A stretch of 64,000 bases of DNA from Levilactobacillus zymae (GTDB taxonomy: Bacteria > Bacillota > Bacilli > Lactobacillales > Lactobacillaceae): assembly GCF_032190635.1 (NCBI RefSeq), contig NZ_JAVLAS010000001.1, positions 1,612,001 to 1,676,000 of the forward strand. The letters are read 5' to 3'. The notes beneath the pieces are model-generated. The model saw nothing but the letters and a program-made list of their open reading frames with translations, ran no database searches and was not told the origin of the DNA. The translations under genes and the position numbers were made by a program. Shown in pieces: positions 33,454 to 41,054 of the stretch; positions within the stretch are counted from its first letter, which is position 1, and every line of letters begins with the position of its first letter.

Positions 33454-34060
33454 CGACCTACTAACCACCCAACGCAACATGCTAGCGCTGATTCAAAGTG
33501 GTCTGGCGTTTACCCAGGACCCGTTCGACCGGGACCGCTACCAAAAACTCCAAGCCTTTCTTCTACAACAAATGGCCCTCAATCCCCAGGTGAACGTGGC
33601 TCAGTTGAAAACGGCGCTGGCCCAAGACACCGGGTACGTGACGCCCAAGGTCGACGTACGCGCGTTGATCCTAAAAGCCGACCGCATTTTGCTAGTACAA
33701 GACGTGCCCACCCAAACCTGGGCACTGCCCGGCGGTTACGCGGACGTCGGCTATTCGCCCCGAGAAAACGTTGAACGCGAGGTCCGTGAAGAAACGGGAC
33801 TGGCCGTGCGGACTCGTGGCCTGTTACACATCTTTGACACGGCCCAGCGCCCCGACATCCCCCAGGTCGCCCAATTCTACAAGTTAGTCTTTGCGTGCGA
33901 GCCGCTGGAGGGCCACTTCGAGCCCAGCATGGAGGTCGACCGGATCGGCTATTTCGACTTAGACGCCCTGCCGCCGTTGTCGTTAAACCGGACCACACCG
34001 GAACAGTTGACCACGCTGATGCAAGCGCAACGCGCCCAGGTGCTTAGCCGAACCGACTAG
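33446..34060 (+). CDS. Nudix hydrolase with N-terminal helical domain
   Basis: 204 residues from the ATG at 33446, preceded by AAGGAGGA. Nudix hydrolases cut nucleoside diphosphates linked to another moiety. The Nudix box is GGYADVGYSPRENVEREVREETGLA, with the metal-binding REVREE. An N-terminal domain of about 65 residues, which precedes the catalytic domain in the ADP-ribose- or ADP-sugar-type subgroup of Firmicutes, is present. The start lies inside the end of the DeoR gene, so the two are translationally coupled. A link to sugar metabolism is possible from the neighbour but not shown. Confidence 0.9.
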   Translation: MTDDLLTTQRNMLALIQSGLAFTQDPFDRDRYQKLQAFLLQQMALNPQVNVAQLKTALAQDTGYVTPKVDVRALILKADRILLVQDVPTQTWALPGGYADVGYSPRENVEREVREETGLAVRTRGLLHIFDTAQRPDIPQVAQFYKLVFACEPLEGHFEPSMEVDRIGYFDLDALPPLSLNRTTPEQLTTLMQAQRAQVLSRTD

Positions 34061-34186
34061 TTATCCGTTCCCCCGTTAGGCGCGTTGCGGCACCAAATTC
34101 CCGTAAAAGTGTGATGTTTTCGTGACCACGACCTTGTGATTTCATTAAGCCCCCAAAGAAACCGTAAAGACCAGCCCCAAAAGGTG

Positions 34187-34216
34187 TTGTTCGCGCGTTT
34201 TCTGCGCTAGTATGAG
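34187..34216 (+). promoter_or_regulatory. Promoter of the VanZ-like gene
   Basis: TTGTTC (34187-34192), an 18-bp spacer and TATGAG (34211-34216), about 45 bases before the start codon of the gene. Confidence 0.4.
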
Positions 34217-34266
34217 AAGCATATTCAGTTACCCGCTGATCTCAATTCTCAAACGGAGGTGGTTAT

Positions 34267-34788
34267 ATGCGCTGGGAACCCTTACTCATCATCTTACTTG
34301 TGGCCAGTCTAAGTGGCCTGACCATTCTGACCACGGTGGTCAATCGACAACATCGTTGGTTTGTCTTAATCACCTTAGGCTACTTAACCGGTTTAGCCGC
34401 TATCGTGTTCACCCCCTTAGCCTTTACCGGCACAGCCGTCTATATCATGCCGCCCGGCACGGGGCGTGTGAACTTGACCCAACTCGACTTGTTTAACTTA
34501 GGCTTTGCCGAAAATATCCTAATGACCCTGCCGCTCGGCCTGCTGGTCAAATGGCTGTGGCCGCGCCTACCGCTGATCGGCGTGACCCTCTTCGGGTTCT
34601 TCGTCGGCGGTAGCATCGAAACCCTGCAATACGTCTTGTCTCATCACTGGTTGATCAACCGCAGTAGCGACATCAACGACGTCTTAGCCAACATGCTGGG
34701 TGTCTTGGTGGGCGGCGCCTTAGTGGCCCTGTACTACCACTTCAGACCGGTGCGCCAACGCAAGCTGACCGCCGCTCAGGCCAGTTAG
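34267..34788 (+). CDS. VanZ-like membrane protein
   Basis: 173 residues with four or five hydrophobic helices. The VanZ-family features are the block NLGFAENILMTLPLGLLVKWLWP after helix 2, the acidic SIETLQYVL in helix 4 and RSSDINDVLANMLGVLVGG before the last helix. VanZ in enterococci gives low-level teicoplanin resistance by an unknown mechanism; most members have no known function. ACGGAGG precedes the ATG. It is a single-gene unit with a strong terminator. Confidence 0.88.
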   Translation: MRWEPLLIILLVASLSGLTILTTVVNRQHRWFVLITLGYLTGLAAIVFTPLAFTGTAVYIMPPGTGRVNLTQLDLFNLGFAENILMTLPLGLLVKWLWPRLPLIGVTLFGFFVGGSIETLQYVLSHHWLINRSSDINDVLANMLGVLVGGALVALYYHFRPVRQRKLTAAQAS

Positions 34789-34810
34789 TCCCTTGTTAAC
34801 GACAACTCAC

Positions 34811-34847
34811 AAAAGTCCCGTCGGTCAGCTCGACCGGCGGGGCTTTT
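34811..34847 (+). terminator. Terminator of the VanZ-like gene
   Basis: A long stem (34811-34826 with 34832-34847, one G-T pair region) ends in TTTT. Confidence 0.8.
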
Positions 34848-34916
34848 GACGTAGTTGCAATCCAACAGCACCCAGCGTAAACTCAACGTATTACCTGCTT
34901 TGGAGAGGATGTTTGC

Positions 34917-35972
34917 ATGTTACCTAGTTTAAAACGTGCCTGGCAAAACCCGTTAACGGCCTATTACCTGGCACTAGTACTCCTGATCATCATCGCGTGG
35001 TTTGCCCGGGGCTTTCTGTCACTGGCGTTGTTTACGGTGATCTTTATTTACCTGGCTAATGCCGCCATCATGGGGATCGAACGCCATCTACATCTGGGAC
35101 ATCTGTTGGCGACCCTGCTGGTGTACCTAATTTTTCTAGGCATCTTAGTGGCGGCTTTCGCCCAGATCATTCCCCCGCTAGTCGATGAGGTGGAAAACCT
35201 GCCACACGCGGTCAATCGCTTGATTCAAACCTACCCACAGCTGGAAACGTCGGCCAAGAAGGTGATCAAGAACCTCACCCAAAACGCGTCCGTCATCAGC
35301 AACAGTAAGACGCTCTTCACCTCAGGCATTGGCAAACTTTCCCGGTTGAGTTCCGGGGTCGAAACCATCGTGTTGGCGTTCTTCTTCAGCTTTATTTTTA
35401 ACCTGACCAAGGCCCAACTCCAACGCTTCGTCCACGCCTTTACTAAGAGTCGTTTCGCGAAGTTGTTCGTACCGATGGGCGATCTAATTCTCAGTTTCGT
35501 CCAAATTTTCGGGACCGTGATTGAAACTCAGCTGTTGATTTGTTCCATTAATACGGTGTTGATGGTCTTAGGCCTCTGGATTCTGCACATGCCGAGCCTG
35601 CTGATCTTAGGAATCGCCGTGTTCTTCCTGGGCTTAATTCCGGTGGCCGGGGTCCTGATCTCGCTGATTCCGCTAACCATCATCGCCTTCGTGACCGGCG
35701 GCGTGCTACGGGTCTTGGAAGTCCTAGCCTTAGTGATTCTGGTGCACCTGTTTGAATCCTACTTCCTGCACCCCCGCTTGATGGCCAACGCCACCAACCT
35801 ACCGATCTTCGTGACCTTCATCACCTTGATCGTCAGCGAGCAGATTTTTGGCACCTGGGGCCTGATCGTCGGCGTGCCGTTGGTGGCCTTCTTCCTGAAG
35901 GTCTTTGACGTCCAGCTCACGACGCCCAAGCAACCGCACCAACCGAAGAAACCCGTCTCAATATCTAAATAA
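34917..35972 (+). CDS. AI-2E family transporter
   Basis: 351 residues with about eight hydrophobic helices in the AI-2E (PF01594, YdiK/TqsA-like) pattern: paired N-terminal helices, a cytosolic segment of about 100 residues (VDEVENLPHAVNRLIQTYPQLE), then the C-terminal block with HMPSLLILGIAVFFLGLIPVAG and a final LVSEQIFGTWGLIVGVPLVAFFLKVF. Members export small molecules or sodium and protons; the autoinducer role of TqsA does not extend to the whole family. GGAGAGGA precedes the ATG. Single-gene unit. Confidence 0.88.
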   Translation: MLPSLKRAWQNPLTAYYLALVLLIIIAWFARGFLSLALFTVIFIYLANAAIMGIERHLHLGHLLATLLVYLIFLGILVAAFAQIIPPLVDEVENLPHAVNRLIQTYPQLETSAKKVIKNLTQNASVISNSKTLFTSGIGKLSRLSSGVETIVLAFFFSFIFNLTKAQLQRFVHAFTKSRFAKLFVPMGDLILSFVQIFGTVIETQLLICSINTVLMVLGLWILHMPSLLILGIAVFFLGLIPVAGVLISLIPLTIIAFVTGGVLRVLEVLALVILVHLFESYFLHPRLMANATNLPIFVTFITLIVSEQIFGTWGLIVGVPLVAFFLKVFDVQLTTPKQPHQPKKPVSISK

Positions 35973-35976
35973 CATC

Positions 35977-36027
35977 AAAAAATCCCGTTAACCACCGACC
36001 CTCTGCGGTCTTGGTTAACGGGATTTT
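35977..36027. terminator. Bidirectional terminator
   Basis: AAAAATCCCGTTAACCA (35977-35993) pairs with TGGTTAACGGGATTTT (36012-36027). It serves the AI-2E gene and the convergent gtrA-like gene. Confidence 0.85.
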
Positions 36028-36039
36028 AACGTTTCAGCT

Positions 36040-36471
36040 TTAATTTTTCGCAGCCGCCTTGGTCTTACGAAAGACTAACCACTTGCTGAAGAAGTAGTTA
36101 GCTAAGACCACGACCACCTGGTCCACCAACTTCGTCAACATTTCGTTTTGCATGAGTAAGGAAACCCCGATCCACATAATGCCTTCGTCCATCACCAGGG
36201 TCAGTGCCCGCACGGAGAAGAACGATACGATTTCGCGACCCAACGCACGCATGGTAGTAAAGTGGGAATGAAAGACCCAAACCCGGTTGGTCAGATAGGC
36301 AAATAACACGGAGACGAACCAAGCCACGGCCACCCCGATTTGATAGTTCCAGTGCCACAGACTGGCCGTCATGAAGAAAACCACGAGGTTGACTAACGTG
36401 GTCAGGCCCCCGAAGACCAGGTAGGCGATAACGTCCTTATATTGGGCATACAGTTGTGCTAAGCGTTTCAT
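36040..36471 (-). CDS. GtrA family membrane protein
   Basis: 143 residues with four hydrophobic helices, the GtrA pattern: VIAYLVFGGLTTLVNLVVFF, YQIGVAVAWFVSVLFAYLTNRVWVFHS, an ELVDQVVVVLANYFFSKWLVF-like last helix. GtrA-like proteins are thought to flip lipid-linked sugars for cell-wall polysaccharide decoration. The conserved FxYLTNRxWVF motif is clear. GGGGGAG precedes the ATG. The gene stands alone, without a glycosyltransferase neighbour. Confidence 0.88.
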   Translation of the reverse strand: MKRLAQLYAQYKDVIAYLVFGGLTTLVNLVVFFMTASLWHWNYQIGVAVAWFVSVLFAYLTNRVWVFHSHFTTMRALGREIVSFFSVRALTLVMDEGIMWIGVSLLMQNEMLTKLVDQVVVVLANYFFSKWLVFRKTKAAAKN

Positions 36472-36521
36472 GGTTGTGTCTCCCCCTGAATATAAAATCC
36501 GGTTATCCGTTTTCCTAGTCC

Positions 36522-36550
36522 GTTATACCCAACTCTCGCCAGAAGTACAA
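36522..36550 (-). promoter_or_regulatory. Promoter of the gtrA-like gene
   Basis: TTGTAC (36545-36550) and TATAAC (36522-36527) on the minus strand with a 17-bp spacer. Confidence 0.6.
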
Positions 36551-36605
36551 GCCAAGGCGTCGGGATACTAGAAAAACTTAAAGGTTGGATAGGCCACTGA
36601 CCTAC

Positions 36606-36623
36606 CACTGGTACTTACCAGTG
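36606..36623. promoter_or_regulatory. Perfect 18-bp palindrome
   Basis: CACTGGTACTTACCAGTG has two perfect 8-bp arms around CT. It lies about 55 bases upstream of the gtrA -35 box and could be an operator or a hairpin end of an unknown transcript. Confidence 0.4.
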
Positions 36624-36766
36624 TAGCATATGCCGCCCCTGGGTAGCTCGACCTTAGTGACTTGGTTCGGTGTTGCGGCCAGTTTTAAGATGTGGCGGGA
36701 GTGGTGGTCGGGTTGGTTGATTTAAGTTAAAGTAATTTTATTAATATTTAAGCTGTCATCATTCCA

Positions 36767-36814
36767 TAAAAAAAGCCGTGAGGGCTACCCCTTTTTCGGC
36801 AACCCCTCACGGCT
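36767..36814 (-). terminator. Terminator of folT
   Basis: On the minus strand an 11-bp stem (36814-36803 with 36784-36774) is followed by seven T residues. The long loop contains a second small hairpin. Confidence 0.8.
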
Positions 36815-36825
36815 AATGCATTAAA

Positions 36826-37365
36826 TTAAGCTTTCGTTTTTAAGCGGTGTTCCAGGTTTTGAATCACGTGACTCTTCAACACCACGTACAACAGCACGAT
36901 TTGAATCGGTGTGGTCACGGCCTCTTTCATTAACCGCACGGGTAAAATGCCCCAAAGTGGCGTGTGGTACATGATCACCAGCCATTCGGAATTGAGCCCG
37001 ATGTTGACCAGTACGACCACCAGTAGTTGCGCCACGATAATGCGCCACCACGTGATTGGTTGCCGGTAGAAGAACAGCGCGTAGATCAGCGAACCAACGA
37101 TGGCCGAGATGGTAAACCCGACAAAATACGGGCCCCCGGTCATCAGCGTACCCACGATATCGACTAACGCCGCCGTCATCATCCCCCACCACGGGCCAAA
37201 CCACTTGGCCAATAGCGCGGCCACCAGGAAGGTGAAACTCAAGCGCATAAACTGGTTACTGATGGTAAAGCGGCTGACTACCAGCTGCACCGCCATCAAT
37301 AAGCCCATCGTGACCATACTCAACGTGTCCAGCTTGGGTAGCTGGGTTCTTACCATTGTCTTCAT
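36826..37365 (-). CDS. folT: Folate ECF transporter S component FolT
   Basis: 179 residues from the ATG at 37365, nine bases after AGGAG; an ATG three codons earlier touches that site. FolT is the membrane protein that binds folate and joins the shared ECF energising module (EcfA, EcfA', EcfT). Six hydrophobic helices are visible; the N-terminal MRLSFTFLVAALLAKWFGPWWGMMTAALVDIVGTLMTGG block is typical of FolT and related S components. The folate assignment is supported strongly by the tetrahydrofolate riboswitch in its leader. It implies that the organism takes up folate. Confidence 0.93.
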   Translation of the reverse strand: MKTMVRTQLPKLDTLSMVTMGLLMAVQLVVSRFTISNQFMRLSFTFLVAALLAKWFGPWWGMMTAALVDIVGTLMTGGPYFVGFTISAIVGSLIYALFFYRQPITWWRIIVAQLLVVVLVNIGLNSEWLVIMYHTPLWGILPVRLMKEAVTTPIQIVLLYVVLKSHVIQNLEHRLKTKA

Positions 37366-37381
37366 TTCAGACATCTCCTAA

Positions 37382-37493
37382 GGGAGTTGCCACATCGCTG
37401 CGGCCAATGCGGCAATAAGATCGCGGACCACGTGTCCTTCGTCCGGTGTTCACATTGCGTTCCACCAGCACTTAACGCCCTATTGCCTACTCC
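37382..37493 (-). ncRNA. Tetrahydrofolate (THF) riboswitch
   Basis: The folT leader carries the conserved THF-I core: GCGTTAAGTG after the P2 strand, CACCGGACGAAGG, and GGTCCGCG. P1 is formed by GGAGT (37493-37489) and ACTCC near 37383; P2 by GGCAATA and TATTGCC. An extra hairpin-sized stretch lies between P2 and the 3' strand of P1. The ribosome binding site AGGAG begins a few bases after P1, so control of translation is likely. Confidence 0.88.
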
Positions 37494-38018
37494 GTAAATT
37501 TTAATTACGAAGACAAGCATACCATATTTCGACGAGATTACCAGCCCAATTGCTTATTTAAATTATTATAACGACGCGTTTTCACACTAGTTTCATTTTG
37601 CACAATGTAAAATGATTGGGGAGCGGCGTTCTGGCCTGGGGTCGTCCAAGAGATCTTCGATTGGGCCCTCAAACAAGATCTGGAAAAGTTGCATTTGGCC
37701 GTTGTAAACGAACCGGATTCTAACACACAAGACGGTTACGCCGCCCTATATCACTATGCGCTAGTCAAAAACAAAATGCCTTGATTCAACGAAAGAATTT
37801 TATTCGTTGATGGCTCAGTCAAACTATCAACAATGGACTCCTAGTTAAAGGGGGGCTAGTTCTTAAAATTATCTTGTTTAATAACGAAGTCCCCCCTCTG
37901 AGACTGAATTGACTATTTAAACTTGGAGATTCACGTTGAAGTTTCTTTTCAACAGCTCAAAAGACTTTTAAAAAACTATAATTGATGATATATTATGTAC
38001 TTAAAAGGAGCTGAGAAC
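37494..38018. other. Intergenic region between folT and the toxin-antitoxin pair
   Basis: No intact gene. It holds a coding remnant (37611-37784), a hairpin TCAACGAA/TTCGTTGA (37786-37810), a degenerate copy of the toxin terminator (about 37832-37862), and the antitoxin promoter region with TATAAT at 37977-37982. Confidence 0.5.
37611..37784 (+). pseudogene. Possible 3' remnant of a gene
   Basis: After a stop at 37608-37610, 57 codons of protein-like sequence (WPGVVQEIFDWALKQDLEKL ... ALYHYALVKNKMP) run to TGA at 37782-37784 without any usable start codon. The amphipathic helices look natural. Family not recognised; it may be the end of a lost gene. Confidence 0.35.
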
Positions 38019-38333
38019 ATGAAAATCTTAGATGTTCCAACTAGTAATATTAGCGAACTCAAACGGTCACCCAAAAATGTCTTTGATCAAGCCCAAGCTA
38101 CTAATACCGGGGTTTACGTTTTTAATCGAAATACCCCCGCTGGCGTGGTTCTATCAGTTGCCGATTATGAAGACCTGGTTAAGGAAAACGAAGCGCTGCA
38201 AGATCAACTCCTCGAATTAAAAGCCTTAGAACGTAAGAATCATGCAGAACCCACTTTTACTGATGAACAGGTTCGGGGTAAGGCCCTAGCAAGTTCAAGG
38301 CCTAAGATTGACCCCAATGATGGCTGGGAATAG
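38019..38333 (+). CDS. Antitoxin, Phd/YefM family
   Basis: 104 residues from the ATG at 38019, which follows AAAAGGAGCTG; an ATG eight codons earlier precedes that site. The N-terminal fold is the Phd/YefM type: MKILDVPTSNISELKRSPKNVFDQAQATNTGVYVFNRNTPAGVVLSVADYEDLVKENE. The acidic C-terminal half is probably disordered until it wraps around the toxin. The toxin gene starts three bases after its stop. As a rule the antitoxin with toxin represses its own promoter; AT-rich sequence with TATAAT lies just upstream. AT content is higher than in core genes. Confidence 0.88.
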   Translation: MKILDVPTSNISELKRSPKNVFDQAQATNTGVYVFNRNTPAGVVLSVADYEDLVKENEALQDQLLELKALERKNHAEPTFTDEQVRGKALASSRPKIDPNDGWE

Positions 38334-38336
38334 GTC

Positions 38337-38666
38337 ATGACCGAAAATCAATATTACCAAATTCAATATCTAGCGTCTGCCAAGGGTGATTATGATCATC
38401 TTGACGGTTCCCAAAAAATTTTGATTGATAAAGCCCTAAACCGAATTCGTCTGCGGGGGATGCAGGCAGGGCAGCCACTACGCGGTGCCTTAGCAGGATT
38501 CAATAAGCTGAAACATAAAAGGGCCGGTCTCAGAATTATTTTTACCCAAGAAAATCAGCAGATTAAAATTATTGAAATTGTCGCTATTGGCAAACGTGAA
38601 GACAAAAAAGTTTATCATTTAGCCGAACAACGCATCAAAAAGTTGCCATCCAAAAAACGAAGCTAA
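38337..38666 (+). CDS. Toxin, RelE/ParE superfamily
   Basis: 109 residues, a normal RelE/ParE length. The pattern is IQYLASAKGDYDHLDGSQKILIDKALNRIRLRG, then GNKLKHKRAGLRIIFTQENQQIKIIEIVAIGKREDKKVYHLAEQRI, with the basic residues and the IVAIGKREDKKVY strand found in RelE-like mRNA interferases. The start is three bases after the antitoxin stop. RelE toxins cut mRNA in the ribosome, ParE toxins poison gyrase; the Lys/Arg-rich C-terminus favours the RelE side, but this is not certain. A strong terminator follows. Confidence 0.85.
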   Translation: MTENQYYQIQYLASAKGDYDHLDGSQKILIDKALNRIRLRGMQAGQPLRGALAGFNKLKHKRAGLRIIFTQENQQIKIIEIVAIGKREDKKVYHLAEQRIKKLPSKKRS

Positions 38667-38673
38667 ACTAGCG

Positions 38674-38706
38674 AAAATGGGCTCCCAGTTAAGGGGGCCC
38701 ATTTTT
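38674..38706 (+). terminator. Terminator of the toxin-antitoxin pair
   Basis: AAAATGGGC and GCCCATTTT arms with CCC/GGG pairing between them, loop AGTTAA, and six T residues at the end. Confidence 0.8.
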
Positions 38707-38726
38707 TAGGTTCTATGATATTTGGA

Positions 38727-38800
38727 GTCTGGGACAGAAGCCCCAGGCTCTTTAGCGTCTCCGAATATTTAGTGTCGAAACGTGCGCCAAAAGGCAGCTG
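38727..38800 (-). repeat. Intergenic repeat element, copy 2 (partial)
   Basis: Inverted relative to copy 1 at 3585-3686. It keeps GTCTGGGACAGAAG at its outer end and the core with CGTCTCCGAATATTTAGTGT and GTGCGCC, but lacks the second terminal inverted repeat of copy 1. No reading frame. Confidence 0.65.
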
Positions 38801-38811
38801 GTGAGCATTAA

Positions 38812-38841
38812 AAAGAACATCCTCCAATCGAGAATGTCCTT
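38812..38841 (-). terminator. Terminator of degV
   Basis: An 11-bp imperfect stem on the minus strand (38841-38831 with 38822-38812) followed by TTTTT. Confidence 0.55.
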
Positions 38842-38877
38842 CCTGCTTTTAATTGGATTCACTGGATTAATCAATGC

Positions 38878-39744
38878 TTAAGCGCGTTCGTAGTCCTTAA
38901 TCCAGGCTAACGCCAACGCCTTTTCGCCCAGATGCGCCCCGATGACCGGTCCAAAATAGGAACGTTCTACGGGAATGTCCGGGTACTGCTGGGTAATCTT
39001 AGCCGCCCAGGCGGCCCCACCGTCGGGATCGTTGGCATCGATCACCAACGCCTTCAACGGGTAATCGACCTTGGCCTGCGCCTCGACGAAGAGGTCTTCC
39101 ACGCGGGCTAAGGCCTTCTTGCGCGACCGTACCTTCTCAAAGGCCACGATCTCGTGGGTCTGGTCGTCAAAGGTCAGTAACGGCTTGATTCGTAAGACAC
39201 TGCCGATAAAGGCCGAGGCGTTGGACAACCGCCCGCCCCGCACCAGGTTTTGCAAGTCGTCGACCACGAAATACTCCCCGATGGTCGACCGTAAATCGTC
39301 TAGCCGCGCCAGAATCTCTTCGGGGGTGGCACCCTTGGCCGCCATCCGGGATGCTTCGATGGCTAAATAGCCCATGAGTTTGACCGTAATCTGTGAATCG
39401 TAAGGAATCACCCGGATGTTGTCAATCGTGGGTGCTAAGTTCTTTAATTGGTTAACAAAGCCAGAAATCGTGCTGGCTAAGTGAATACTAATCACCGTAT
39501 CGTAACCTTCATCCGCCAACTGGTTGTAGAGATTAATCATCTCACCCAAGGGTGGCTGCGAAGTGCTGGGGAATGACTTGGAATTACGTAGCCAGTCATA
39601 GAACTCCTCAGTGGTAATATCAACGCCTTCATCGTAGGAACGGCCGTCAATGATCACCGGAATCGGAACGACGTGAATCTGATAACGTTCCGCCTCTTCT
39701 GCGGACAAATAGCTGGTACTATCGGTGACCACAGCAATCTTCAT
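38878..39744 (-). CDS. DegV family fatty-acid-binding protein
   Basis: 288 residues from the ATG at 39744, which follows GTAGGTG; the longer frame to 39771 lacks a site. DegV (FakB-like) proteins bind a fatty acid and, with the kinase FakA, present it for phosphorylation. The N-terminal block IAVVTDSTSYLSAEEAERYQIHVVPIPVIIDGRSYDEG is diagnostic. Ser/Thr residues of the ligand site are in FPSTSQPP and SIHLASTISGFVNQ. The C-terminal GPVIGAHLGEKALALAW is also conserved. Single-gene unit on the minus strand. Confidence 0.92.
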   Translation of the reverse strand: MKIAVVTDSTSYLSAEEAERYQIHVVPIPVIIDGRSYDEGVDITTEEFYDWLRNSKSFPSTSQPPLGEMINLYNQLADEGYDTVISIHLASTISGFVNQLKNLAPTIDNIRVIPYDSQITVKLMGYLAIEASRMAAKGATPEEILARLDDLRSTIGEYFVVDDLQNLVRGGRLSNASAFIGSVLRIKPLLTFDDQTHEIVAFEKVRSRKKALARVEDLFVEAQAKVDYPLKALVIDANDPDGGAAWAAKITQQYPDIPVERSYFGPVIGAHLGEKALALAWIKDYERA

Positions 39745-39806
39745 GTTCTTACACCTACTTTTCACTTTCATTTATCCCCTAGAATACCATAAAACCCTTA
39801 TAAGGA

Positions 39807-41054
39807 CTAGGAATTGTCCGCTGCCAGTCTGGGCAACGCTAGAAAAACGACTAAGCCGGCCAAGAACAGGAGCGCTAACGACGCCGCGCCAATTCGCGAT
39901 TGCCCGGTTAGTTGGGTGACTACCCCGACTAACACGGGCCCCAGAACGGCGGAGAATTTTCCTAAAATATTATAGAACCCGAAGAACTCGCTGGATTGGT
40001 TTTTGGGAACCAGCCGACCAAAGTACGAACGGGAGAGCGCCTGAATACCGCCCTGACTGGTCCCGACCAGAATGGCCAGCAACCAGAAGTCGTTGGCCGT
40101 GTTCAGGCGTAAGGCGTCCACACAGATAATCAAATAAACAATAATGGCAATCAAAATTCCGGTGCGGGCGCTGGTCTTTTGGGCCAACCAGCCGTAGAAG
40201 ATGGAACACGGAAAGGCCACTAATTGTACCGCCAACAACACCATGATGAGCGTGGTACTAGTAATGCCGATGTCCAGGCCGATCGACGTGGCCATGGTAA
40301 AGATGGTATCCACCCCGTCAATGTAGCAGAAGTACGCCACTAAAAACCACGCCAGCTGGCGGTGTTGGCGCAAGTGCCGCACGGTCTGCCAGACCCGCGC
40401 CCAACTTTGCTTCAACGGCGCCGGGGTAGCGGAAAGTGCGTGTCGTTGGTGCACGTTTCTTAAGAGCGGAATGAAGAAGATCACCCACCATCCGGCGGCT
40501 AGCGCAAAGCCCCAGCGGGCCACCGCCGTGCTCGATAGGTGGCCAAAACCGTGGGTTAACTCGAGGATCATAAATAAAATAAAGGCTAAGACGCCCCCGA
40601 GATACCCAAAACCGTAACCGGTGCTGGAGAGTTGATCCATCTGCTCATCGGTACTGACGTCGGTCAAAAAACTGTCGTAAAATAGGTTTCCGCCAGAATA
40701 CCCCAAAACCGACAACACGTAGATCACCAATAATCACTGCCACTGGTTGGGCGGCAACAGTGCCAGACCCAGCGTCATCAGCATCCCCAACGTGGTGAAG
40801 CCCGTTAAAAGTCGCTTCTTAAATCCGGGATAGTCAGCTAACGCCCCCAGAAACGGGGCTAGTACGGCGACTAGTAACGTCCCTAAGCTATTAGCATACC
40901 CCCAGAAGGCCGTGGCATTGGCCGCGGTAACCCCACTGGCCTGGGCGACCCCCTTGAAGTAAATTGGTAGCACGGCGGTAGTCACGATGATGCCGTACCC
41001 GGAATTGGCCCAGTCGTAGAAGACCCAACTCCACTGTTCTTTACTCAGCTGCAT
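39807..41054 (-). pseudogene. MFS transporter (UMF1/Atg22-like) with an in-frame stop codon
   Basis: Two open segments in the same frame, 41054-40734 and 40730-39807, are separated only by TGA at 40736-40734. Joined they give a 415-codon major facilitator with twelve helices of the UMF1 (Atg22-like) family: MSKEQWSWVFYDWANSGYG-type start, ALADYPGFKKRLL loop, YDSFLTDVST. Relatives have a Trp at the place of the stop (NQWQ-W-LLVIYV), which a TGG to TGA change would explain. The start overlaps the upstream phosphodiesterase gene by 14 bases. The gene is probably inactive unless the stop is read through or is a sequencing error. Confidence 0.75.

Larger units (their letters stand above)
36472..36825. 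other. Intergenic region between gtrA-like gene and folT
   Basis: No gene is supported in 354 bases. It holds the gtrA promoter on the minus strand (TTGTAC 36545-36550, 17 bp, TATAAC 36522-36527), a perfect palindrome CACTGGTA-CT-TACCAGTG at 36606-36623 upstream of it, and the folT terminator at its right end. Confidence 0.6.
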
